Assembly: GCA_030615425.1 (NCBI GenBank)
Contig: JAUWZG010000061.1
Location: 1-5,879, forward strand
DNA from: Dehalococcoidia bacterium
Lineage (GTDB): Bacteria > Chloroflexota > Dehalococcoidia > Dehalococcoidales > BS750m-G39
Length of the DNA stretch: 5,879 nucleotides
Reading direction: 5' to 3'
A program made the position numbers and the translations under genes. Position 1 is the stretch's first letter. Every line of letters starts with the position of its first letter. Under the pieces are notes generated by a model. The model made no database searches, had not been told where the DNA came from, and saw nothing but the letters and a program-made list of their open reading frames with translations. This document shows positions 1-5,562 of the stretch, one piece after another.

Positions 1-30
1 CTTGGAATCTCTGTAAGCAACCGGAATTTC

Positions 31-1632
31 TTACTCCCACAATTCCTCAATATCTTTTTCTACCTCAGCTTCCTCTCTGGGGATAAAGTCCCGGTAAGAC
101 TCGGCGGAGCCATACTCTCTCGTCCTGACCACTACCGGCACCGGCACGGCATGACCAAAAATGAGTGCCTGCTGTTTGGATTCCAGCTTTGATAATACCG
201 ACTTAAATTCGCTCTTATTGATTACACCAGCCAGCACACTATCAACGTCCCTCTCATTATCCAGCAGGCAGGTTATCTTGGTCCCCATTTGTGACATAAC
301 CTCACCATCAATGCCGCTGGGTCTCTGGTCAATCACCAGCAGGGTGACATTATACTTGCGCATCTCGCGGGCGATGGTGCCAAAGATGGTCTGGCTGGAT
401 ACCTCGGGGTTGAGGAATCTATGTGCCTCCTCAATAGTTATCACCAGCTGGCGTGGTGGGATGGTATCCTCGCCGATGGCTTTTTCCATCGCTTCCCGAT
501 ATTGAGCATGGATACGGCGGGTGAGCAGGTTAGCCACCAGAATGTAAGCCGCGATATCGGTATATCTGCCGAATTCCAGGATAACATTTGTCCCCCGGTC
601 AAGATATTCCAGGATGCGTTTAACTGTGTTATCCGGGGCACTGGGTACCAGGAAGGGAAGCCGCCTGATGGTTTCCAGCCCACGCCGAAGGTTGTGATAG
701 GTGCTGTCATGGATATTCAACTTGGTCAGCAACTGCCTGGTCTCCTCCCCCTCCTCCAGCCCCCGGGTAGCCTCAATCCACCTCTTATCGCCGAATTCCC
801 TGGCTAGCTGGTATACTGCTTGAACCGAGGCTTCAGTGAGGTTCAGGGTCTGGCGCAATAAAGCAATGTCCTCAGGCTCTATCTCGTCATAGCCTATCCT
901 GACCACAAAATCGGTGCTCACCTTTCTGCGTCTTGAGCTTTCCTCATCAAGGGTGAACACAGCCACCTTTGACGGGAAAAGCTGCTTTAAGGCTTTAACC
1001 TTCCGCCCCCGCTCGTCCCTGCTTTCCCAGCCATACTCGCTGTGCATATCAAAGACCAGATTTACTGCGGTTCCTTTCTGAAGCATGCCAATGAGAAGTA
1101 ACCTGGCGAGGAAGGTCTTCCCCGTGCCACTCTTACCGAAGACGCCGTTGGAGCGCTTAACCAACTCCTCCAGGTCGAGACAGACCTTGGTCTCCATATC
1201 CAGCGGAGTGCCAATAAAGAACCTCTTTTCGTCCTCAGTGCCAAAGACCAGCTCAACATCCCGCTGGGAGGCTAGATTTACCACTGAGAAGTGGCTGGGC
1301 ACGGTCTTCACCGGCTGGGGTCCCTCAAGCAAGCTGGCAACATCGCCGCCAATAACCAGGGAGGGGGAAACGTGAAGCGTGCCAAAGGTGCTGGTTCCAG
1401 CCAGTACCTCAGCAATAAAGGGGTCAGAAACATCAGGAGGGGTAAGGGTGAGCTTCTGGTCTATCACCCCCAGGCTGACATCGGTTATCATGCCGAAGAA
1501 GCGTCTTTTTTGTCCCTCAATGGTTACAAACCTCCCCACCGCCATATCCTCAATAGCGGCTGAGCTGTCCAGCTTGACCTCCACCCCCTTGTTTAACGAG
1601 CCAGAGACAACAATACCCAGACGCTCACTCAT
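31..1632 (-). CDS. herA: HerA-type hexameric DNA-translocating ATPase
   Basis: 533 aa, complete. HerA proteins are FtsK-like ring ATPases that pump DNA and partner the NurA nuclease in resecting DNA ends. Residues ~1-100 look like the N-terminal HAS-barrel (beta-rich, GSLNKGVEVKL...GRFVTIEG). Walker A is GKSGTGKT at 166-173 and Walker B is LVITIEEAH at 396-404, with Glu-Glu where Asp-Glu is common. AREMRKYNVTLLVIDQRPSG (421-440) is the typical HerA segment with the arginine-finger/sensor region, and the C-terminal ALIFGHAVPVPVVVRTREY is also family-like. A GGAGG ribosome site lies 8 nt before the ATG, inside the end of the upstream gene; the start overlaps that gene's stop as ATGA, so translation is probably coupled. 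NurA in the same window supports the repair-type role. Alternative: a defence-type HerA, though those usually pair with SIR2 or other nucleases. The family call is very secure; the role is inferred. Confidence 0.95.
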   Translation of the reverse strand: MSERLGIVVSGSLNKGVEVKLDSSAAIEDMAVGRFVTIEGQKRRFFGMITDVSLGVIDQKLTLTPPDVSDPFIAEVLAGTSTFGTLHVSPSLVIGGDVASLLEGPQPVKTVPSHFSVVNLASQRDVELVFGTEDEKRFFIGTPLDMETKVCLDLEELVKRSNGVFGKSGTGKTFLARLLLIGMLQKGTAVNLVFDMHSEYGWESRDERGRKVKALKQLFPSKVAVFTLDEESSRRRKVSTDFVVRIGYDEIEPEDIALLRQTLNLTEASVQAVYQLAREFGDKRWIEATRGLEEGEETRQLLTKLNIHDSTYHNLRRGLETIRRLPFLVPSAPDNTVKRILEYLDRGTNVILEFGRYTDIAAYILVANLLTRRIHAQYREAMEKAIGEDTIPPRQLVITIEEAHRFLNPEVSSQTIFGTIAREMRKYNVTLLVIDQRPSGIDGEVMSQMGTKITCLLDNERDVDSVLAGVINKSEFKSVLSKLESKQQALIFGHAVPVPVVVRTREYGSAESYRDFIPREEAEVEKDIEELWE

Positions 1633-2222
1633 AGCTTAATCCTCCCCAGAATAGCCTTAAGCTGGTTGAGGTTGCCGCTGAGCAAAATGGCTAGCTCCTT
1701 GCCCGCTGCCACCAGAAAAGCACGTGGGTCTTCATATGCCTGGCTCATCTGACGAAGCGAGGCGGCAACCAGTTCCTCGGTGGGAACCGGCAGGCGGGCG
1801 TTAATTAATAGGTTGAGGAAGTCAAAAGACTGCCCGAACTCCTTTACCTCTTCAGGTGGGCAGAGGTAAACAAAGCTATGGATTCGGGCTGGCTGGGGTG
1901 GCAGGTGGTGATATAGCTTATCACCCTGCCTGTGCCCCACCACCAGAGCCCCAAATTCACTTCTAAGTAGCTTCAAGAGCTGAGGGGATGAGCGATAGAT
2001 TTCCTCCTCTGTGGTCTCATCCTTGCCCCGGGCGATGGGGCGCCGTCCCGGCTCAAGACTGGTGGTGGCGGCGTTACAGACTATGCCATATAACTCCACG
2101 GGCAAGTCTCTGGTCTTCACCAGGCTGCCCAGTGGCGGCATTTCATATAGCTCATAGCACTGCGCCACAAAATCCGTGCTGCTGGCTTCTATAACCTCAC
2201 CTACTCTTTGCATTTCAGCCAT
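1629..2222 (-). CDS. Free HAS-barrel-like protein coupled to HerA
   Basis: 197 aa. The N-terminal half (about residues 6-100) is beta-rich, starting GEVIEASSTDFVAQCYEL, then PPLGSLVKTRD and VELYGIVCNAATTS; this resembles the HAS-barrel found at the N-terminus of HerA and F1 ATPase subunits. Residues ~125-197 are mostly helical (VKEFGQSFDFLNLLINARL, then PTEELVAASLRQM). There is no Walker motif, signal peptide or membrane segment. It overlaps herA by 4 bp (ATGA), the tightest coupling in the window, so the two products probably act together. An attractive but unproven role is a cap or loading factor on the HerA ring, whose own barrels form the NurA-docking face. The first ATG was chosen, with a modest GGAAGAG site about 9 nt upstream; a second ATG three codons in is possible. 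The fold call is recognised from sequence pattern only. Confidence 0.75.
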   Translation of the reverse strand: MAEMQRVGEVIEASSTDFVAQCYELYEMPPLGSLVKTRDLPVELYGIVCNAATTSLEPGRRPIARGKDETTEEEIYRSSPQLLKLLRSEFGALVVGHRQGDKLYHHLPPQPARIHSFVYLCPPEEVKEFGQSFDFLNLLINARLPVPTEELVAASLRQMSQAYEDPRAFLVAAGKELAILLSGNLNQLKAILGRIKL

Positions 2223-2237
2223 TCTTATTTACTCTTC

Positions 2238-2315
2238 CTACTTCTTTTTCTTTGCCTCTTTCTGCTCCTTTGTCTGCTTGGGCTTTTTCACATTCTTTCT
2301 TCCCTTAGTCCCCAT
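2238..2315 (-). CDS. 25-aa lysine-rich small ORF
   Basis: A tiny ORF beginning MGTKGRKNVKKPKQ and ending in four lysines before TAG. It has 11 Lys, 1 Arg and 2 Glu in 25 residues (net about +10), one Pro and no hydrophobic segment, so it is neither secreted nor membrane-bound. The ATG is preceded by AAGGGGTGA with 5 nt spacing, a near match to the anti-Shine-Dalgarno complement and better than the site of the next gene. It sits 15 bp before the HAS-barrel gene, in line with the operon. The open frame and strong ribosome site argue that it is translated; a purine-rich leader could mimic the lysine codons by chance. A nucleic-acid-binding or ribosome-associated peptide is conceivable from charge alone. 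I do not recognise a named family. Confidence 0.6.
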   Translation of the reverse strand: MGTKGRKNVKKPKQTKEQKEAKKKK

Positions 2316-2320
2316 TTGTT

Positions 2321-2329
2321 TCACCCCTT
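2321..2329 (-). promoter_or_regulatory. Ribosome binding site of the 25-aa ORF
   Basis: On the minus strand this reads AAGGGGTGA, 5 nt before the ATG at 2315. One base is missing from the ideal AAGGAGGTGA. It is the main evidence that the tiny ORF is real. Confidence 0.6.
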
Positions 2330-2344
2330 TAGGTTTTAATTAGG

Positions 2345-2429
2345 TGACCCCATCCCCTTTATCCCCTTCCCCTTCATTGAGGGGAAGGGGAGTTGGTTTT
2401 ATAAGAGAGGCTTCGCCTCTCTTTGACTC
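2345..2429 (+). repeat. Double-hairpin repeat, copy 1
   Basis: About 85 bp beginning TGACCCCATCCCC and ending TTTGACTC. It holds a C/G-rich hairpin (12-bp perfect stem 2362-2373 with 2380-2391, loop 2374-2379) and a second hairpin (9-bp stem 2403-2411 with 2415-2423, loop TTC). The same order of parts appears in reverse complement at 3297-3379; the first 22 bases match at 20 positions, including CCCCTTTATCCCC. Stem changes between copies are matched on both arms, so the hairpins look maintained. This resembles REP- or MITE-like palindromic repeats that carry no gene. It fills most of the space between the lipoprotein gene and the 25-aa ORF. Confidence 0.8.
2403..2423 (-). terminator. Weak terminator-like hairpin after the lipoprotein gene
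   Basis: A perfect 9-bp stem (AAGAGAGGC with GCCTCTCTT) and 3-nt loop lies 17 nt past the lipoprotein stop. On the minus strand it is followed by ATAAAACC rather than a T run, so termination would be weak. It is part of repeat copy 1 and may have no terminator role. Confidence 0.3.
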
Positions 2430-2440
2430 TCCTTTTCGGT

Positions 2441-2989
2441 TTAGGAGTTTTCTACCTTGTAAAAGATTTGAATCATATCATCATAGTATGGTGCTCTATA
2501 TTTCTCATCAGAATTCTTAACAAAAACTCTTAGGTGCGCGGTTTGTAGTTTATCTGTAACCTCAAATGTAACTTCATTATCTAGCTGTTCCATATTTGGG
2601 AACCCTTCGCCAATAAACTCGTAGATCACTGGGGGAGCAATCTCATTATAGACATCCACTCTGATTACTATAATCTCCCCCACCTTTATCAGCCGGTAGA
2701 GATTAGAGCCTATATAGGTTGGCTCTCTGCCATTATACTCCGAATGAAACTCACAATTCCCTTTGCTATCACTGAGCTTCAGTATTGTGGCGTATTGGTC
2801 TTTGTCCTTCGGTAGTATTGGCTCTGACTCTTCTGGTGGCGTTGGTTCGAGCGTGGGTGGGGATTCGGGTTCTTGTGTAGGCTCAAGCTCGGCAGGTGGA
2901 GACTCGGCTGGTGGCGCTGTAGTTGATGCACCGCAAGCGCTCAACAGAAGAATCCCCATAACTAGAATTGGTATTAATATCCGCTTCAT
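2441..2989 (-). CDS. Lipoprotein with Pro/Glu-rich linker and a beta-rich domain
   Basis: 182 aa. It has a classic lipoprotein signal: basic MKR, hydrophobic core ILIPILVMGILLL and lipobox LSAC with Cys19 as the lipidation site, so the mature protein should be anchored outside the cytoplasmic membrane. Residues ~24-58 are a low-complexity linker rich in Pro, Glu, Ser and Thr (ESPPAELEPTQEPESPPTLE). Residues ~65-182 alternate beta-like strands (IIVIRVDVYNE, EVTFEVTD, TAHLRVFVKNSD, IQIFYKVENS) and could be an Ig-like or similar sandwich; no named family is recognised. The start at 2989 is chosen over an in-frame ATG 18 codons upstream because GGGAGG sits 5 nt before it and the signal peptide begins there. 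It follows the HTH gene by 26 bp, so they are probably cotranscribed. Its function is unknown. Sampled lines look more A/T-rich than nurA or herA. Confidence 0.9.
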   Translation of the reverse strand: MKRILIPILVMGILLLSACGASTTAPPAESPPAELEPTQEPESPPTLEPTPPEESEPILPKDKDQYATILKLSDSKGNCEFHSEYNGREPTYIGSNLYRLIKVGEIIVIRVDVYNEIAPPVIYEFIGEGFPNMEQLDNEVTFEVTDKLQTAHLRVFVKNSDEKYRAPYYDDMIQIFYKVENS

Positions 2990-2994
2990 TTTAA

Positions 2995-3000
2995 CCTCCC
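2995..3000 (-). promoter_or_regulatory. Ribosome binding site fixing the lipoprotein start
   Basis: On the minus strand GGGAGG is followed by TTAAA and ATG at 2989. This strong site, not the upstream in-frame ATG at 3043, sets the start and gives a proper signal peptide. Confidence 0.85.
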
Positions 3001-3015
3001 AAATGGTTTTACATA

Positions 3016-3267
3016 CTAGAACCATTCTTTGCATTTCCAGCATTGAGTGCGGAGTCGGTTCTTATTCTCAAGAAGCTGAACCATCATTTGGGATAGTATT
3101 CCCCCTGGATTTCTTCTCTCCTTGTGCCATGTGTGAACACCTTCTCTGACAACTTCAATAGCTCCTGGGCTGCGTCCTATTATTTGAGCTAATGGTTTAT
3201 GGTCTAATTCGGGGCGATATACTAGTGTCGTAAACTCACTCTCACTCCAGTTTAGCGCTCGAACCAT
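3016..3267 (-). CDS. Small helix-turn-helix (Myb/homeodomain-like) protein
   Basis: 83 aa. It opens LNWSESEFTTLVY, then LAQIIGRSPGAIEVVREGVH (residues 26-45), a pattern of helix, turn (I-G-R-S) and recognition helix typical of homeodomain-like DNA-binding proteins such as Myb/SANT-type and resolvase-type domains. A third helical stretch GGILSQMMVQLLE follows, and the tail holds one CxxC (CWKCKEWF), too little alone for a zinc finger unless it dimerises. No catalytic domain is seen. The ATG at 3267 is preferred over a TTG at 3291 because GGAGGGAGGAGG lies between them, ending 8 nt before the ATG. It sits 26 bp upstream of the lipoprotein gene inside the repeat-bounded block and may control that block. 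DNA binding is inferred; the exact family is not recognised. Confidence 0.8.
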   Translation of the reverse strand: MVRALNWSESEFTTLVYRPELDHKPLAQIIGRSPGAIEVVREGVHTWHKERRNPGGILSQMMVQLLENKNRLRTQCWKCKEWF

Positions 3268-3275
3268 TCTACTTG

Positions 3276-3287
3276 CCTCCTCCCTCC
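3276..3287 (-). promoter_or_regulatory. Ribosome binding site fixing the HTH gene start
   Basis: GGAGGGAGGAGG on the minus strand contains two overlapping Shine-Dalgarno cores; the nearer lies 8 nt before ATG at 3267. A start at the upstream TTG would place this site inside the coding sequence. Confidence 0.8.
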
Positions 3288-3296
3288 CCAAGTCGG

Positions 3297-3379
3297 GAGT
3301 TTAAGAGGGCGTTAGCCCTCTTTTTATTTTACCCTCCCCCTCTCCTTTGAAGGAGAGGGGGATAAAGGGGGTGAGGTCA
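3297..3379 (-). repeat. Double-hairpin repeat, copy 2 (inverted)
   Basis: About 83 bp. Read on the minus strand it begins TGACCTCACCCCC and ends TTAAACTC, matching copy 1 part by part. Hairpin A is a 12-bp perfect stem (3335-3346 with 3351-3362, 4-nt loop); hairpin B is an 8-bp stem (3303-3310 with 3315-3322, loop GTTA). It begins 7 bp past the nurA stop and reaches almost to the ribosome site of the HTH gene. No convincing promoter for the HTH gene is visible in it. Confidence 0.8.
3303..3330 (+). terminator. Terminator-like hairpin with T tract, plus strand
   Basis: The 8-bp stem AAGAGGGC / GCCCTCTT with loop GTTA is followed on the plus strand by TTTATTTT, the form of an intrinsic terminator. 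It faces against all genes in the window; on the minus strand no T run follows. It may end antisense transcripts or simply be the outcome of the repeat sequence. Confidence 0.4.
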
Positions 3380-3386
3380 ATAAACA

Positions 3387-4592
3387 TTAAACCCACCTCG
3401 TTCTTTTGCTCTGGCTCTTGGCTGAGCTGGGGGTGGGTAGGTGCTCATCCACCAGGGATGACTCCACCAACTGCCAGAAGGTCTCTCTATCCGCCCCGGT
3501 TACCACTGCCTTCTCATGGGCTTCACTTAACACCACCGGGTATCCCTGTCCCCGCTGGCACTGGTCTAAAACCAGACCGTGGGTTAAGTTGAGCAGTTTC
3601 TCATCGGTGGCTACCCAGCGGGGAATCTCCACCCTGGCTATTTCATTATCCACCCTCAAGTAAAAGAAATAGACCCAGTGCCCTCCATAATGCTTCTGCA
3701 CGATTGACGATTGGCTGGTAAAGATGGCTGACCTCTCACCGGGCGCCAGAATGTTAGAGAATAGCTCCCGGTCCTGGACGCCAGCCACCGTATCACAGTC
3801 CCTCTTATTGCCGGGTGGGCAATAGCGGTCGCAATCAGCCGGTTCATAGGGGCATATAGCCACCCGCAGGGCATTGACTACATCGGTGCTGCGGGGAAAG
3901 CTGATGTAGCTGGCAAGGGCAACTTGCTTATCAGCATTAAGCTTCCTTATTTCCTCCAGGGAGCTTAGGAAGCCCTTATGTAGTAGTGCCTCAATGACAA
4001 ATTCGGGGTAAACCTGTCCCGCCAGACCCCAGAGAATAAGCGAGCCGTCGAGCAGCGCCAAAGTTGAACTATCTGGTGGCAATTCTGCCGCCAATTCAGC
4101 CAAACGATGGCACTCGTCAACACTGCGCTTGATACCCAAAAGGACGCCTTCTATTGGTTGCTCACGACCTTTAGCCCCATCGGGCGCAATAACCAGGTCT
4201 TCATCCCCGAAATAGAGCGAGGGGAAGCTGTCAAGGAGGGCCTCGGGCTTGGCACCATAGTGCAGCATGACCGTGCCTATGTTTATCAGGTAGCATCTGG
4301 TGGACCGATGCCGGTCAACATCAATGTGAGAGCCGTCGGTGGCAATAACCGTAAATTCCGGGGGGAGTGGTGGTGGTTTATAGCACTGGTCAAGTCCATC
4401 AACTAGACCAGCTACCAGCCAGGTAGTCTTGCTGGAGGCAATCTTCTTGCTTAAACTATCCAGGTCGGTAGCCCTATTACTCAGAACATCCAGGGCGTAT
4501 TGAAGACGCTTTTTCCTTTCCTCGCCGCCGGCCTTCAGCCTGGCGACCATGCTCCCGACCTGCGAAGCCACCTTGGTTAAATCCAAGGACAT
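3387..4592 (-). CDS. nurA: NurA-family DNA-end nuclease with a four-cysteine cluster
   Basis: 401 aa. NurA is a metal-dependent 5'-3' nuclease that works with the HerA ring in DNA end resection. Family marks are VIATDGSHID (83-91) with Asp86, the first metal ligand; the acidic helix GVLLGIKRSVDE (149-160); LALLDGSL (178-185) with Asp182; RVEIPRW (320-326); and YPVVLSEAHEKAV (351-363) with His359. At residues 247-266 lies C-x6-C-x3-C-x7-C (CPYEPADCDRYC then KRDCD), an insertion that could hold zinc or an Fe-S cluster. The N-terminal ~60 residues are helical and charged; the C-terminal ~20 are Ser/Lys/Arg-rich and probably disordered. The ATG lies 13 bp after the SufB/D stop with a weak AAAGAG site, suggesting cotranscription with the suf genes. 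herA lies downstream past the repeat-bounded block. The family call is strong; catalytic residues are assigned by pattern. Confidence 0.93.
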   Translation of the reverse strand: MSLDLTKVASQVGSMVARLKAGGEERKKRLQYALDVLSNRATDLDSLSKKIASSKTTWLVAGLVDGLDQCYKPPPLPPEFTVIATDGSHIDVDRHRSTRCYLINIGTVMLHYGAKPEALLDSFPSLYFGDEDLVIAPDGAKGREQPIEGVLLGIKRSVDECHRLAELAAELPPDSSTLALLDGSLILWGLAGQVYPEFVIEALLHKGFLSSLEEIRKLNADKQVALASYISFPRSTDVVNALRVAICPYEPADCDRYCPPGNKRDCDTVAGVQDRELFSNILAPGERSAIFTSQSSIVQKHYGGHWVYFFYLRVDNEIARVEIPRWVATDEKLLNLTHGLVLDQCQRGQGYPVVLSEAHEKAVVTGADRETFWQLVESSLVDEHLPTPSSAKSQSKRTRWV

Positions 4593-4605
4593 CTCTTTTG
4601 CTCAA

Positions 4606-5562
4606 CTACCTCAAGATGCCTCTGACAATGACATCTACCGCCTCGTTCTCATCCAGCCCCCTTGCCATTAAGGTCTCTATCTGTTTTCTATCTATACTAC
4701 CTATAGCTGCTTCATGGGTTACCTTTGCCTTATCATTGGTTACCGAGACAATTGGTATTGCCCTGGCTACCGCCTCTGTCCCATTAACCAGCTCAATGCA
4801 GTCAACATGTCCTCTGGCATAAGGGGCATTTCCATAGGTTTCTCCCTTAACCTCAGCCTTAGCCTTGTCACTCAGCACCAGGCGGCTCTTGGCTAGACCC
4901 CTGGCGCCTATTCCGTCTAGATGGATTTTTTCCCATACCTTTATATCGTCAGACCCCTTCCCATATACCTTGACTACCAGTTCCGCCACTGCCCTGTCCT
5001 GACAAAACACCTCGAAATCGTAGTCCAACTTTCCCACCAGCCCCTGGCTTAAGGCAAAGGTGCTCTGCCATACTCCCCCCTGCCCAACTTTAACCCTTGC
5101 CTTTGGGATTACCTCAATGCCCCCAAACTCCCCGTGATAATGGGTTTCTTTATAATCGAACTTAGCATTATTTCCAATCTCTATATCGGCGTCCATTTTA
5201 TGTATCACTTTGACCGCATTGGGGAAGATGCAATGGGCAATTACATGTACCTCGCTGTTATCTCCAGCCTTCACCTTCAAAATGATTTCCTGCAGTCCTT
5301 CCTGGGGGAGAATTCCAAAACAAAGGTGGACCGGGTGCAGTATCTTAGCTCCTTCTTCTACCAGGAAGTTGATGTCGACACCGCTTTCAGTTTCCTTTGT
5401 TTCTATTTTTATCCCCTTAACTCCATCGGCACTCAGCACCCTATTCTCATGAATAACCAGTTTGGCTACATCCTTACTTTGTAAAGCGCTCTTATCACCA
5501 CCAGCCCTTTCATAGGCATCAATCATCCCCTGATATTCTTTTTCCACCGAGTAGCCGATCAT
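4606..5562 (-). CDS. sufB: Short SufB/SufD-family Fe-S scaffold protein
   Basis: 318 aa, against roughly 420-500 for classical SufD and SufB. SufB/D proteins form a beta-helix scaffold on which SufC drives Fe-S cluster assembly in the cytoplasm. The C-terminal family signature is clear: ARGHVDCIELVNG (249-261) with Cys255, where SufB has its cluster-building cysteine; VTHEAAIGSIDRKQIETLMA (281-300) with the conserved His283-Glu284; then RGLDENEAVDVIVRGIL. The middle is repetitive beta-strand sequence, as expected for the helix core. Short single SufB-like proteins paired only with SufC are known as minimal SUF systems (SmsCB) in archaea and anaerobic bacteria; this matches by size, Cys and context, though genes upstream of the edge are unseen. 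AGGAGAAG lies 7 nt before the ATG, which overlaps the sufC stop (ATGA), so the two are coupled. It is followed 13 bp later by nurA. Confidence 0.92.
   Translation of the reverse strand: MIGYSVEKEYQGMIDAYERAGGDKSALQSKDVAKLVIHENRVLSADGVKGIKIETKETESGVDINFLVEEGAKILHPVHLCFGILPQEGLQEIILKVKAGDNSEVHVIAHCIFPNAVKVIHKMDADIEIGNNAKFDYKETHYHGEFGGIEVIPKARVKVGQGGVWQSTFALSQGLVGKLDYDFEVFCQDRAVAELVVKVYGKGSDDIKVWEKIHLDGIGARGLAKSRLVLSDKAKAEVKGETYGNAPYARGHVDCIELVNGTEAVARAIPIVSVTNDKAKVTHEAAIGSIDRKQIETLMARGLDENEAVDVIVRGILR

Noticed and set aside
1..30. Terminator or RNA gene after herA
   Set aside because: Only 30 bases are available; no hairpin with a T tract or RNA-like fold is visible.
421..807. Plus-strand open frames across herA (also 161-505, 1085-1375, 1291-1563, 1379-1639)
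   Set aside because: They lie wholly opposite a clear HerA gene with intact motifs, show no recognisable domain and are best explained as antisense shadows.
441..1259. Other minus-strand frames inside herA (441-710 and 1062-1259)
   Set aside because: They overlap the HerA frame on the same strand and have Ser/Arg/Trp-rich, shadow-like composition without a domain.
2990..3043. Longer start for the lipoprotein (18 extra residues)
   Set aside because: It would overlap the HTH gene's end, hide the signal peptide's basic start and ignore the GGGAGG site before 2989.
2763..3149. Plus-strand frame rich in Gly and Ser opposite the lipoprotein
   Set aside because: Its Gly/Ser repeats are the complement of the Pro/Glu linker codons of the lipoprotein, which has a signal peptide and ribosome site.
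3268..3291. TTG start for the HTH protein
   Set aside because: The extra eight codons consist largely of the ribosome site of the ATG at 3267.
2345..3379. CRISPR array or attachment sites
   Set aside because: There are only two diverged repeat copies, inverted and about 870 bp apart, with genes between them; there is no spacer pattern or integrase.
3296..3386. Promoter for the HTH gene (TTGACC near 3379 and TAAAAT near 3330, minus strand)
   Set aside because: The two boxes are far more than 17 bp apart, and TTGACC is part of the repeat end.
2330..3390. Target-site duplication around the repeat-bounded block
   Set aside because: The bases just outside the two TGACC ends (AATTAGG on the left, ATAAACA on the right) do not match, so a clean transposition event is not shown.
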